Source of the DNA: Roseivirga sp. BDSF3-8 | Lineage (GTDB): Bacteria > Bacteroidota > Bacteroidia > Cytophagales > Cyclobacteriaceae | NCBI RefSeq assembly: GCF_041449215.1 | Contig: NZ_JBGNFV010000002.1 | Location: 1-64,000 of the forward strand | DNA length: 64,000 nucleotides | Reading direction: 5' to 3' | Shown here: piece after piece, positions 8,416 to 16,827 of the stretch | Position numbering within the stretch: position 1 is the first letter of the stretch | Layout of the letters: each line of letters starts with the position of its first letter | The notes under the pieces: generated by a model | What the model was told of the DNA's origin: nothing | The model's database searches: none | Seen by the model: only the letters and a program-made list of their open reading frames with translations | Made by a program: the position numbers and the translations under genes

Positions 8416-10130
8416 TTTCTGTTTTTGGATTTATATTTTTCAATGATACTATCAGCCGACCTGTCCGCCACCGCCGCTATCGTCAGCGCCGGGTTCGGTC
8501 CGCTTGGCCCGGGCAGTATCGAGCCATCCGTCACATACAGCTTATCGTAGTTAAATACCTCCCCATAGCTGTCCACCACCCCTTCCTCACAGCTACGGCC
8601 CATCGGGCAGCCCCCCAGCGGGTGCACCGTGATCACCCGCTTCAGCATCCAGGTAGGATTCACAATGAACTTACCGTCCAGGGCCCTAGCCATGTCCTTC
8701 ATCGTCTTTTTCAGCGAGTCAAAGTAAGTCTGGCTCGTTTTTATGTGCCAGTCATTTACCAGGCGCGGCACCCCCCGTTTGTCCTTCACTATGTTCAGTG
8801 TCCCATCAGGGAAGTCCCGCCCCATCCCCAGCAGCGGCACCGTGGTTGAGGAGAGGCGGCCCCCGATAAATTCCTGTATCTCCGAGCTAAAGTTTGTATC
8901 CCCTATAAGGCGGCGCATGACCAGGCTTTTCATCAGCCTTATCGTCCGCTTCACCGTAGCCAGCGTATTCACCGACTCCGCCACCCAACTCAGAAAGCTC
9001 GGGTAGCCGGCATCCTGCAGGTAAAAGCCCCGGCCCTCACTACCGTCCTCGTCCAGGCTATCCCCCTTCCGTATCGTCGTCGTGATCACCGGGCCATGAT
9101 TTGGGTTCAGCACCCGCGGACCATACATGCCCGTTTCGCTGTTCTTCTGTTTGGCATCGAAAATGAAAGACAGCAGGTCACCGTTTCCACAGAAGCGCGA
9201 TCCCAGCCGCTTGCTGACTTCGGGCAGTGCCTCCCGGTTTTTCAGCATCAGGTACGTTGAGCCCAGCGCCCCCGCCGCCAGTATCAGCCGGTCCGCCTGC
9301 ATCCGGTGCAGCGGCATGTCCCTCGTATTAGACGGCTTCCCCGCCATATCCAGGTCATGCTTTACGTATGTGACCTCATAGCCTCCCTGGTATGGCGTAA
9401 AGCTCCGTACCTCATGCAGCGTACGTATATCCGCTCCCAGCCTTTTCGCTTCAGACAAGTAGTTAAAGTCCAGCGTGTTTTTACTGCCGTAGTTACAGCC
9501 CAGGTCACATTCACCGCATAGCGTACACGTATAGCGCGTCTTATTATGCAGGTTCCGGTGCGCCTCCCCGATAGGCTCCCCCGTCTCCGGCGCTTCCCCT
9601 TCATTGCCAAACGTCACCGCCAGCGGAGGGTGGTGCCAGTTCAGGTTCAGCTTGTCCGCCGCTTCTATAAAAGCCCCCGTTTTCAGCGTTTCATTATATG
9701 GTTCCTGGTGAAAAGGGTACCTGGCCGTGCCCATCATCTTTTCCACCCGGTCATAGTGCGGATTCAGATCCTGCCGGCTTATCGGCCAGTGCTCATAGCC
9801 GCCCTTCGCCAGATCCTCCTTTACAAACCACTTTTCATCCTTTCGCAGTAGCACGTTCGCATAGATCAGTGAACCGCCACCCAGCCCGCTCGATACCATG
9901 GCTTCTATTTTCTTAAAAGACCACAGGTCAAACAAGCCGAAAAGTCCCTCGCTCGGGTCCCAGAAGTTTTGTTTCATGCCAGACGGTGTCCGCGGGAAAG
10001 ATCCCGGCGGGTATGCACGGCCCCTTTCCAGCAGGCACACCCGCATACCCGCATCAGCCAGGCGATAAGCCATCACCGAGCCACCAAAGCCCGAGCCGAC
10101 TATCACCGCATCAAATTTTTCTACAGACAT
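8412..10130 (-). CDS. GMC-family FAD oxidoreductase (cholesterol-oxidase-like)
   Basis: The 572-residue flavoenzyme starts with an FAD-binding Rossmann motif (VIVGSGFGGSV, residues 10-19) and continues with SGLGGGSLIYANV. It ends with the GMC C-terminal motifs HPLGGCPMG and GPNPALTIAA. A four-Cys cluster CTLCGECDLGC (Cys 202, 205, 208, 212) followed by NYGSKNT is typical of the cholesterol-oxidase/glucose-methanol-choline branch found in Bacteroidota and could bind an Fe-S cluster or zinc. It should oxidise an alcohol group, perhaps on a sterol or lipid. It is the first gene of the operon with patatin, phosphoesterase and lipoprotein. Confidence 0.85.
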   Translation of the reverse strand: MSVEKFDAVIVGSGFGGSVMAYRLADAGMRVCLLERGRAYPPGSFPRTPSGMKQNFWDPSEGLFGLFDLWSFKKIEAMVSSGLGGGSLIYANVLLRKDEKWFVKEDLAKGGYEHWPISRQDLNPHYDRVEKMMGTARYPFHQEPYNETLKTGAFIEAADKLNLNWHHPPLAVTFGNEGEAPETGEPIGEAHRNLHNKTRYTCTLCGECDLGCNYGSKNTLDFNYLSEAKRLGADIRTLHEVRSFTPYQGGYEVTYVKHDLDMAGKPSNTRDMPLHRMQADRLILAAGALGSTYLMLKNREALPEVSKRLGSRFCGNGDLLSFIFDAKQKNSETGMYGPRVLNPNHGPVITTTIRKGDSLDEDGSEGRGFYLQDAGYPSFLSWVAESVNTLATVKRTIRLMKSLVMRRLIGDTNFSSEIQEFIGGRLSSTTVPLLGMGRDFPDGTLNIVKDKRGVPRLVNDWHIKTSQTYFDSLKKTMKDMARALDGKFIVNPTWMLKRVITVHPLGGCPMGRSCEEGVVDSYGEVFNYDKLYVTDGSILPGPSGPNPALTIAAVADRSADSIIEKYKSKNRK

Positions 10131-10510
10131 ATAGTGGGTTAGTTTGTATATTTTTTATTGCCTCGCCTTCCCAATGTCACCCTGCTCCACCTGTTATATT
10201 TCCACTATCAGTAAATCCTATCCGTCCTTTGTGGTGGTAGTGAAGAATATTAGTAAGATGGTTAGGTGCTGTGTACCCGGCTCCACTGTGCGGCCATTTT
10301 TTATATTTATTTTATAAGATAAGATTTTTTTGGGAAGGAATTGACCAAGTCCGGTATGCCAGTCCTGTCTTTTTCTTGTCCCTTGGCTACTCCATCATTT
10401 CCCTTTTTTTCAAAAAAATTTCTCATCACCTGTAACCTCTCCTTCTCCCGTCTTGTCCAATGGCCGATGCATCACGGAAGACACATTTCTACTTTTAAAC
10501 ATTCGTAAAC
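10131..10510. other. Divergent intergenic region
   Basis: These 380 bases separate the minus-strand GMC operon from the plus-strand serine hydrolase and must hold both promoters. AT-rich tracts are present (10301-10335 and 10405-10425), but I could not place a convincing Bacteroidota -33/-7 pair. No gene or repeat is seen. Confidence 0.5.
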
Positions 10511-11599
10511 ATGAAAAACAAGACCCTTTACCTCATCCTGGCCGCCATCTTCATCCACTTTGCCGCCTGGTCGCAACCTGATGCACAGCCTGTTAAATCT
10601 CCTGATGGCCGGTATCATGACCATGCAAGCCTGGATGCCATGCTGCTTCGTAAAATGGACTCCCTGGGAGTGCCCGGCCTCTCATTTGCCATAATCAATG
10701 AGGGTAAAATAGCCTACCATGCTGCCCTGGGCGTGAAAAATATAGAAACCGGTCAGCCTGTCACCAATCAGACCATCTTCGAAGCAGCCTCACTCTCAAA
10801 GCCGCTCTTTGCCTATTTTGCTATGAAAATGGCTGAGAACGGCACCCTTGACCTTGATAAGCCCCTCCACCAGTATATGCCCCACCCCGCCATAGACTCA
10901 TCTTCCATCGAAGATTACCGCCTTATCACCGGCCGCATGGTACTCGCGCACAGCACAGGCTTCCCTAACTGGAGCCATGGAGAAAGCATTAAGCTCGCAT
11001 TCAGGCCCGGTACCGGTTTTTCCTACTCTGGTGAGGCCTACCAGTACCTTGCCGCCGTCATTGGCCAGCTAAACGGCGTAGGATATGAAAGCGACCTTAA
11101 CCAGGTATTCCTGGACCAGGTAGCCATCCCCATGGGCCTCAGTCACACCTCCTTTACCTGGACAGACCACCTCGCCGCCCATAAAGCCACCGGCCACCAG
11201 GCAGGAGAGCCCACCGACAGCGGCCCCCAGGGCAAAGCCTTCGGTGCCGGGTACAGCCTCCACACCGAGTCAGCAGAATACGCCCGATTCCTCATTGCCC
11301 TCATGAAAGACCAGGGGCTAAAGCCCCCCACCCGCGAGGAAATGCTGCGGGAGCATACCCACTTTGCCGACACCAATCACCTTAAGCAGGAAATAGGGCA
11401 GACAGGCTGGGCCCTCGGCTTTGCCATGAAACCCTCAGACCATGGTATGATGTACATGCATACCGGTAACAACCACGATTTTCAGGCATATGCCATGATC
11501 ATACCCGAAGAGAACTACGGAATCGTTTTATTTACCAATTCAGATAAAATGGAACCTCTGCTTATGAGCCTTGCCACCGAACTGGGCCCCGTATTCTAA
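10511..11599 (+). CDS. Secreted serine hydrolase, class C beta-lactamase fold
   Basis: This 362-residue protein has a signal peptide (MKNKTLYLILAAIFIHFAAW, then SQ) and a beta-lactamase/transpeptidase-like domain. The S-x-x-K nucleophile is SLSK (about residue 97); the Tyr motif is YSG, and HTG near residue 320 takes the place of KTG. The family includes beta-lactamases, DD-peptidases and esterases; the sequence does not say which. It should act in the periplasm on a small ester, amide or peptidoglycan-derived substrate. A gene for a small membrane protein starts 19 bases later. Confidence 0.85.
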   Translation: MKNKTLYLILAAIFIHFAAWSQPDAQPVKSPDGRYHDHASLDAMLLRKMDSLGVPGLSFAIINEGKIAYHAALGVKNIETGQPVTNQTIFEAASLSKPLFAYFAMKMAENGTLDLDKPLHQYMPHPAIDSSSIEDYRLITGRMVLAHSTGFPNWSHGESIKLAFRPGTGFSYSGEAYQYLAAVIGQLNGVGYESDLNQVFLDQVAIPMGLSHTSFTWTDHLAAHKATGHQAGEPTDSGPQGKAFGAGYSLHTESAEYARFLIALMKDQGLKPPTREEMLREHTHFADTNHLKQEIGQTGWALGFAMKPSDHGMMYMHTGNNHDFQAYAMIIPEENYGIVLFTNSDKMEPLLMSLATELGPVF

Positions 11600-11618
11600 G
11601 CAGAAAATAATTGAACAG

Positions 11619-11966
11619 ATGAATGAAACTCACGCCATAGTCCTCGGCGCCTCGCTTTCCCTAAGCATCGTACTCGTTGTGTACATAGTCAGCAAATACA
11701 ACTACCTCATCCAAAAAGCCCGTATTGAGCAAGGGGAGGAAAGCCAGCGCCCGGGTAATCAATACAAATACCTCGAATACGGCTGCGTACTGCTCGGCCT
11801 GGGGACCGGCCTGGGCGTCTCAAGCATATTTACCCTCATGCCCCTCTCCGAAGATGCCATGGACCTCCTTGTATGGGCCACCATTCTTATTTTCGGAGGT
11901 CTCGGCCTTATACTCGCCCATTCAGTCAGGAGAAAGCAGGAAAGTGGCCACAACGGTACCAGATAG
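11619..11966 (+). CDS. Two-helix membrane protein, DUF6249-like
   Basis: Starting at the ATG that gives MNETHAIVLGASLS, the 115-residue product has three hydrophobic segments (residues 5-25, 52-72 and 80-100) and a basic, hydrophilic tail. The arrangement resembles DUF6249 proteins that sit next to ECF sigma factors in Bacteroidota; this is from memory and not tested. An upstream ATG at 11571 would place the start inside the serine hydrolase gene and is less likely. Its last 23 bases overlap the sigma-factor gene, so the two should be co-expressed. Confidence 0.65.
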   Translation: MNETHAIVLGASLSLSIVLVVYIVSKYNYLIQKARIEQGEESQRPGNQYKYLEYGCVLLGLGTGLGVSSIFTLMPLSEDAMDLLVWATILIFGGLGLILAHSVRRKQESGHNGTR

Positions 11967-12510
11967 CGCACTGGTACAGCGGGCAAAAGAGGGAGACCAA
12001 CAGGCCTTCGGAGACCTGGTAGACCGGTATAAAGACCCCTCCCTCTCCCTGGCCGTTTCCATTCTCAAAGACACCGCCCTCGCCCAGGATGTGCTGCAGG
12101 ATGCCTTTATGCGCGTATACCACAGCATTGGCGGGTTTCGGGAGGAAGCCGCCTTTTCCAGTTGGCTCTACCGCATAGTGGTCAATACCAGCTATAACGC
12201 CCTCAAGAGCGCCAGGTATCTAAAGAAGACCGAAACCCTGCAGCCTGGACAGGTATATGGCAGCACACAGCCAAAGCCTATGAAAGAAGAAGACCAGCAG
12301 AAGTATGTCCAACTGGCCCTCGACCGGCTTAGTGCAGATGAGGCCCTCGTGCTCAGGCTCTTTTACCTCCACGAACTGCAGATACCCGAAATAGCCCATA
12401 TTACCCGGTTTGGCAAGCCCAAGATCAAGGTCTGTCTTCATCGCGGGCGCAAAAACATGATGAAAAAACTGGAACAACTGGTAGGAAAAGAAGTAAAAGA
12501 CCTCTTATGA
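11944..12510 (+). CDS. ECF-family RNA polymerase sigma factor
   Basis: The 188-residue protein contains sigma region 2 (LVQRAKEGDQQAFGDLVDRY and ILKDTALAQDVLQDAFMRVY) and a region 4 helix-turn-helix (YLHELQIPEIAHITRFGKPKIKVCLHRGR). It directs RNA polymerase to a special set of promoters. I place the start at the GTG at 11944, which gives a usual ECF length; the frame is open further upstream to 11725 but there it only shadows the membrane-protein gene. It overlaps the gene before by 23 bases and the gene after by ATGA, forming a coupled three-gene cassette. Confidence 0.85.
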   Translation: MATTVPDSALVQRAKEGDQQAFGDLVDRYKDPSLSLAVSILKDTALAQDVLQDAFMRVYHSIGGFREEAAFSSWLYRIVVNTSYNALKSARYLKKTETLQPGQVYGSTQPKPMKEEDQQKYVQLALDRLSADEALVLRLFYLHELQIPEIAHITRFGKPKIKVCLHRGRKNMMKKLEQLVGKEVKDLL

Positions 12511-12884
12511 ACGAATCATCATTTAAGAACCTCATGAAAATGAGTGCTGTGCATACCCGGGAGAGTTTTACTCCGGACCTCATGCAGCGCATCGTGCAGC
12601 AGGAAACTGAGCGCCGCCGTGCCGCCGAAAAGCTCCGGCACCAGCTTATGGTCGTACTGCCCCTTGCCATATTGTTAGTATTGGCCGGAGGTGTATGTGT
12701 GTACCTGCTACAGGATTCCATTCTACACCTTGCCGGCAAGGGAGCCATGCGACTCTTCCAGCTCATTACCACAGCCGGCATACTATTTAGCATCAGGGAA
12801 CTAATAGCACTCAGGCAAAGGAGCCTGTCTGTGGGAGAGTCCAACGTCCAAAAAAAATTCCTTTCCCCCGGTGAAGCTGAGTGA
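12507..12884 (+). CDS. Small membrane protein, possible anti-sigma partner
   Basis: The 125-residue product has a charged N-terminal helix (residues 1-45) and two hydrophobic segments (about 47-68 and 83-100). Its ATG overlaps the stop codon of the sigma-factor gene in ATGA, the position where membrane anti-sigma factors are often encoded, but it has no zinc-type anti-sigma motif, so the role is inferred from context only. The last ten residues (KKFLSPGEAE) are encoded by the first bases of a 49-bp hairpin repeat, which supplies the stop codon; the original C-terminus has probably been replaced. Confidence 0.65.
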   Translation: MNESSFKNLMKMSAVHTRESFTPDLMQRIVQQETERRRAAEKLRHQLMVVLPLAILLVLAGGVCVYLLQDSILHLAGKGAMRLFQLITTAGILFSIRELIALRQRSLSVGESNVQKKFLSPGEAE

Positions 12885-12908
12885 AGCACAACCCTACGTA
12901 GGGAAAGG

Positions 12909-12990
12909 TGGCCGCGACAGTACGCATACGTACCACAGAAAGTAACTTCGAAGAGTAACAGTTACCTTCCCTCAAAGCCAACTCGCGGCC
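12909..12990 (+). mobile_element. Nested miniature element B (82 bp)
   Basis: It is bounded by inverted repeats GGCCGCG and CGCGGCC and by direct copies of GGAAAGG (12902-12908 and 12991-12997). A second array copy is at 13201-13283 and a third at 4121-4203. It encodes nothing and would depend on an external transposase. Confidence 0.6.
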
Positions 12991-13200
12991 GGAAAGGGCG
13001 CCTCACCACTGTTTCATCTATTACCCCAGTCTGTATACTGTTTATCTGTTCAATACCTAAGCGAGGCCAGTCCCATCGGGACCCAGCCTTTGTAGCCCAA
13101 CAAATCACAATCCACCCTAAGTGCCGTAGGCACGCAGCCTACCTCAAAATTCCTTTCCCCCGGTGAAGCTAAGTGAAGCACCACGCTAGGTAGGGAAAGG

Positions 13201-13283
13201 TGGCCGCGGCAGTACGCATACGTACCCAAGAAAGTAACTTCGAAGAGCAGTAGTTACCTTCCCTCAAAAGCCAACTCGCGGCC
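13201..13283 (+). mobile_element. Nested miniature element B (83 bp)
   Basis: It has the same termini (GGCCGCG and CGCGGCC) and the same flanking GGAAAGG direct repeats (13194-13200 and 13284-13290). Hairpin copies at 37, 3832 and 13446 lack this segment, showing an occupied and an empty form of the same site. Confidence 0.6.
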
Positions 13284-13625
13284 GGAAAGGGCGCTTCACC
13301 ACTGTTTCATCTATTACCCCAGTCTGTATACTGTTCATCTGTTCATAACCTAAGCTAGGCCAGTCCCATCGGGACGCCGCCTTTGTAGCCCCATAAATCA
13401 CAATCCACCCTAAGTGCCGTAGGCACGCAGCCTACCCCAAAAACTCCTTTCCCCCGGTAAAGCCGAGTGAAGCACCACGCTACGTAGGGAAAGGGCACCA
13501 CCTGCTATATTCCTACCAGCCCCCAAAACACCCCGTTTTAAAATCATACCCTGCAGCCACCGCTGATATAAAACTCATTAACCCTCTGCATTATTTTTTT
13601 AATATTCGCAGCATACCTTGTTCCA

Positions 13626-14159
13626 TTGAAAAGCAGAGCTGCCGGCATCATTCTCCTCATGTGTCTCATACTTCCCGGTATGTGCACCTGCCTCTGGCTG
13701 CAACACCGTAAGGCGGTGGTGCGCAAGGAGGTAAAGCGTATGCTCATGCATGGCGTGGATAAGGAGCAGCTTGTCAGCCTTACCTTTTCACATCAGGAAG
13801 CTAAGCAACAGCTCAGGTGGAAACATGCCAGAGAGTTTGCTTATCAGGGCCAGATGTATGATGTCGTCGATTCTGTGGTACAGGGCGACTCCGTCACCTA
13901 CTGGTGCTGGTGGGACTCAGAAGAGACCGAACTGGAGCAGCAGCTTACCACACTCGCACGCAAAGCCTTCGGGCAGGACCATAATCAGCGCCACAGGCAA
14001 CAGCAACTTCTCGACTTCTATTTTTCATTATACCATACCATCCCTGCTCAGTGGCAGGCCGGTGCCTGGTCATCCGATGTAAAAAGTAACCTTCCATACC
14101 TGAGGACTTATTGCCAGATAAACCAGCCTCCTCCCGTTCCCCCTCCCCGTATGGCCTGA
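13626..14159 (+). CDS. Conserved hypothetical protein upstream of TonB receptor
   Basis: This 177-residue protein starts at a TTG and has one N-terminal hydrophobic segment (residues 7-25), then a soluble part with WKHAREFAYQGQMYDVVDS and SVTYWCWWDSEET. From memory, similar proteins are encoded just before TonB-dependent receptors in other Bacteroidota, but I know no function. It should be anchored in the inner membrane with its soluble part outside. It ends 158 bases before the receptor gene. The Pro-rich tail (PPPVPPPR) is unusual. Confidence 0.65.
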   Translation: MKSRAAGIILLMCLILPGMCTCLWLQHRKAVVRKEVKRMLMHGVDKEQLVSLTFSHQEAKQQLRWKHAREFAYQGQMYDVVDSVVQGDSVTYWCWWDSEETELEQQLTTLARKAFGQDHNQRHRQQQLLDFYFSLYHTIPAQWQAGAWSSDVKSNLPYLRTYCQINQPPPVPPPRMA

Positions 14160-14317
14160 TCCGATTTACCTTTAGGGGCCTATAATGCCCCGTCTTGTGC
14201 CGGTAGCGCCTGAAGCATCCGGATAGCAACATATTGTTCCTGTCCGTCCATGTAAGCAGCGTCTGCTTCCGTGCCTATTCCTCTATCCTATAATTTTTTA
14301 AAAAATCGAATCAGTAC

Positions 14318-16720
14318 ATGAAGAGTATATACCTTTTTCTGTTGCTGCTTGCTTTGCCATGTCTGGCAGAAGCACAGGTAGTGACGATTCAGGACTCCGA
14401 AACAGGCGAACCCCTTGAGATGGTCGTCCTGTTAAGCCAGAACCCACGCGCATTCGTGACCACCAATAGCCGTGGTCAGGCCGATATCTCCACCTTCCAA
14501 GGGCTCGAGGATATCCGCATAAGTTTTATTGGCTATGAAGGCCTCACACGCAGCTATCAGCAACTGGTGGCCGATCCCCTCATCAGCCTGAAGCAAAGCA
14601 GCCTCGACCTTGATGCTGTCATCGTTTCAGGTACCCGGTGGAACCAGGTCTCCTCAGACATCCCCTCCCGCATTACCTCCATCACCCCCAGGGAAGTGGC
14701 CCTGCAGAACCCTCAGACCGCTGCCGACCTGCTTGGTCTATCCGGTGAGGTGTTCATTCAGAAAAGCCAGCAGGGCGGAGGCAGCCCCATGATACGCGGC
14801 TTTGCCACCAATCGCCTCCTCTATACCGTAGACGGCGTACGCATGAACACCGCCATTTTCCGAGGCGGCAATATCCAGAACGTTATCTCCCTGGATCCCT
14901 TTGCCATCGAAAATACCGAGATCTTCTTCGGTCCCGGGTCAGTCATATACGGCAGCGATGCCATAGGAGGCGTTATGAGCTTTCAGACAATAGACGCTGA
15001 GTTCGGCGTGGATGGCAATACCCTGGTGGCCGGTAATGCCGCTGCCCGATACGCCACCGCCAATAACGAGATGACCGGCCACCTCGATCTCAACATCGGC
15101 CTTAAAAAGTGGGCATTCGTCACCAGCTATACCCATACCGACTATGACGATCTGCGCATGGGTAGCAATGGGCCTGATGACTACCTTAACCCCTTTTACG
15201 TAGAACGGCGAAACGGCACCGATGTCGTGATAGACAATGACGACCCCGAGATACAGCGGCCATCCGGCTACTCGCAGGATAATTTCATGCAAAAGGTACG
15301 CTTTAGTCCCTCCAAAGACTGGGACCTGCAGTATGGCTTCCACTACAGCCAGACCTCCGAATACGGCCGCTACGACCGTCACCAGCGTACCCGCAACGGG
15401 CTGCCCCGCTATGCCGAGTGGAACTACGGCCCCCAGAAGTGGATGATGAACAATCTCAGTGCCAACCACCTGGCCCCCACAGGCATGTATGACCAGATCA
15501 CCATCCGGCTCGCCCAACAGTCATTTGAAGAGAGTCGCATCAGCCGTAACCTCAACGACCCCCAGCGGGAGATAAGAACGGAAGAAGTAGAGGCCTATTC
15601 CGCTAATCTCGATCTGCAGAAAAACCTCGGAGACGGACACACCCTGTTTTATGGAGCAGAGTACGTGCTCAATGATGTTACCAGTACCGGCGTGAACGAG
15701 AACATAGAGACCGGTACCACCACTCCCGGCCCTGCCCGCTACCCCGATGCCAGCTGGGCTTCGTATGGGGCATACGTGACAGATGAGTACCAGGCCAGTG
15801 ATAAAGTCATGCTACAGGCAGGCCTGCGATATAACCGCTTCAGCCTCGATGCCACCTTTGATGACACCTTCTACCCCCTTCCCTTTACAGAAGCCGAACT
15901 GCATAACGGGTCCCTGACCGGCAGCCTCGGTACCGTCTATCGTCCTACAGATAGCTGGGTGCTCAAAGCCAGTATGGCCACCGGCTTCCGTTCCCCCAAT
16001 GTAGATGATGTGGGCAAAGTATTTGACTCAGAGCCCGGAGCCGTGGTCGTGCCTAACCCCAACCTCGATGCCGAATATGCCTACAATGCAGAAATAAGCG
16101 CCGCGAAGGTGTTTGGTGAATTTCTCAAGGCCGATGTCACCGTTTTCCATACCTGGCTCGAAAATGCCCTTGTACGCCGCGACTTTACCCTCAGTGGCAT
16201 GGACAGTATCGTATATGATGGTGTGCTCAGCAAGGTACAGGCCATACAAAATGCCTCCGTAGCCCGCGTATACGGTATACAGGCCGGTATCGAAGTCCAG
16301 CTTAGCGATAACCTCCGCCTCACCTCTGATTTTAATTACCAGAATGGCGAGGAAGAGCTGGACGACGGCACCACCAGCCCCAGCCGCCATGCCGCCCCCT
16401 GGTTTGGCGTTACGCGCCTCAGCTATAACCGCGGCAAGCTAAATCTCCAGGCCTACGCCCTTTATAACGGCACCGTTGAGTACGACGACCTTGCACGCGA
16501 AGAACGCGGCAAAACAGAGATATACGCCCTGGATGATAACGGCAACCCCTACGCCCCCGGATGGTATACCCTCAACCTTAAGGCACTGTACCGTTTTTCC
16601 AGCCATCTCAGTGTCAGTGCAGGCCTTGAAAATATTACCGACCAGCGCTACCGCCCCTACAGTTCAGGACTGGCCGGCGCAGGCCGTAACCTTATCTTAT
16701 CGGTAAGAGGCTCCTTCTGA
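14318..16720 (+). CDS. TonB-dependent outer-membrane receptor (heme/hemoglobin-type)
   Basis: The 800-residue protein has a signal peptide (cleaved after about residue 19), a carboxypeptidase-like regulatory domain (residues 20-95), a plug domain with GGGSPMIRGFATNRLLYTVD, and a 22-strand-type barrel ending in an aromatic-rich C-terminus (NLILSVRGSF). The plug sequence resembles the TonB-dependent hemoglobin/transferrin/lactoferrin receptor group, suggesting uptake of heme iron or another metal complex, energised by TonB-ExbBD. Specificity is inference. A strong terminator follows. Confidence 0.85.
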   Translation: MKSIYLFLLLLALPCLAEAQVVTIQDSETGEPLEMVVLLSQNPRAFVTTNSRGQADISTFQGLEDIRISFIGYEGLTRSYQQLVADPLISLKQSSLDLDAVIVSGTRWNQVSSDIPSRITSITPREVALQNPQTAADLLGLSGEVFIQKSQQGGGSPMIRGFATNRLLYTVDGVRMNTAIFRGGNIQNVISLDPFAIENTEIFFGPGSVIYGSDAIGGVMSFQTIDAEFGVDGNTLVAGNAAARYATANNEMTGHLDLNIGLKKWAFVTSYTHTDYDDLRMGSNGPDDYLNPFYVERRNGTDVVIDNDDPEIQRPSGYSQDNFMQKVRFSPSKDWDLQYGFHYSQTSEYGRYDRHQRTRNGLPRYAEWNYGPQKWMMNNLSANHLAPTGMYDQITIRLAQQSFEESRISRNLNDPQREIRTEEVEAYSANLDLQKNLGDGHTLFYGAEYVLNDVTSTGVNENIETGTTTPGPARYPDASWASYGAYVTDEYQASDKVMLQAGLRYNRFSLDATFDDTFYPLPFTEAELHNGSLTGSLGTVYRPTDSWVLKASMATGFRSPNVDDVGKVFDSEPGAVVVPNPNLDAEYAYNAEISAAKVFGEFLKADVTVFHTWLENALVRRDFTLSGMDSIVYDGVLSKVQAIQNASVARVYGIQAGIEVQLSDNLRLTSDFNYQNGEEELDDGTTSPSRHAAPWFGVTRLSYNRGKLNLQAYALYNGTVEYDDLAREERGKTEIYALDDNGNPYAPGWYTLNLKALYRFSSHLSVSAGLENITDQRYRPYSSGLAGAGRNLILSVRGSF

Positions 16721-16741
16721 TACGGAGTCTCGTTTACATCG

Positions 16742-16775
16742 AAAGCCGTCTGCCACCTGGTGGGCGGCTTTTTCA
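16742..16775 (+). terminator. Rho-independent terminator of the TonB receptor gene
   Basis: The stem pairs AAAGCCGTCTGCCAC with GTGGGCGGCTTT around a CTG loop and is followed by TTTTCATTTTT. It lies about 20 bases after the stop codon. Confidence 0.85.
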
Positions 16776-16827
16776 TTTTTATGTATTGGCATAATGCCAG
16801 GGGCTACAAGAAAGGGGCATAGGTCGA

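Larger units (their letters stand above)
12860..13494 (+). repeat. Tandem array of ~292-bp composite repeats
   Basis: Three family A hairpins lie at 12860-12908, 13152-13200 and 13446-13494, with start-to-start distances of 292 and 294 bases. Each full period contains in order hairpin A, nested element B, a conserved linker (TTTCATCTATTACCCCAGTC), palindrome GTCCCATCGGGAC and palindrome GTGCCGTAGGCAC. The third hairpin starts a unit that stops short, without element B. Units are nearly identical, indicating recent duplication or homogenisation. No open reading frame of note crosses the array. Confidence 0.85.

Noticed and set aside
7096-8550. Long plus-strand open frame (484 residues) opposite the patatin gene
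   Set aside because: It is antisense to a gene with clear patatin motifs and has biased, low-complexity composition; the same holds for 5999-6862 opposite the phosphoesterase.
12860-13494. Possible CRISPR array
   Set aside because: The period is about 292 bases, the units are nearly identical throughout with no unique spacers, and no cas gene is near.
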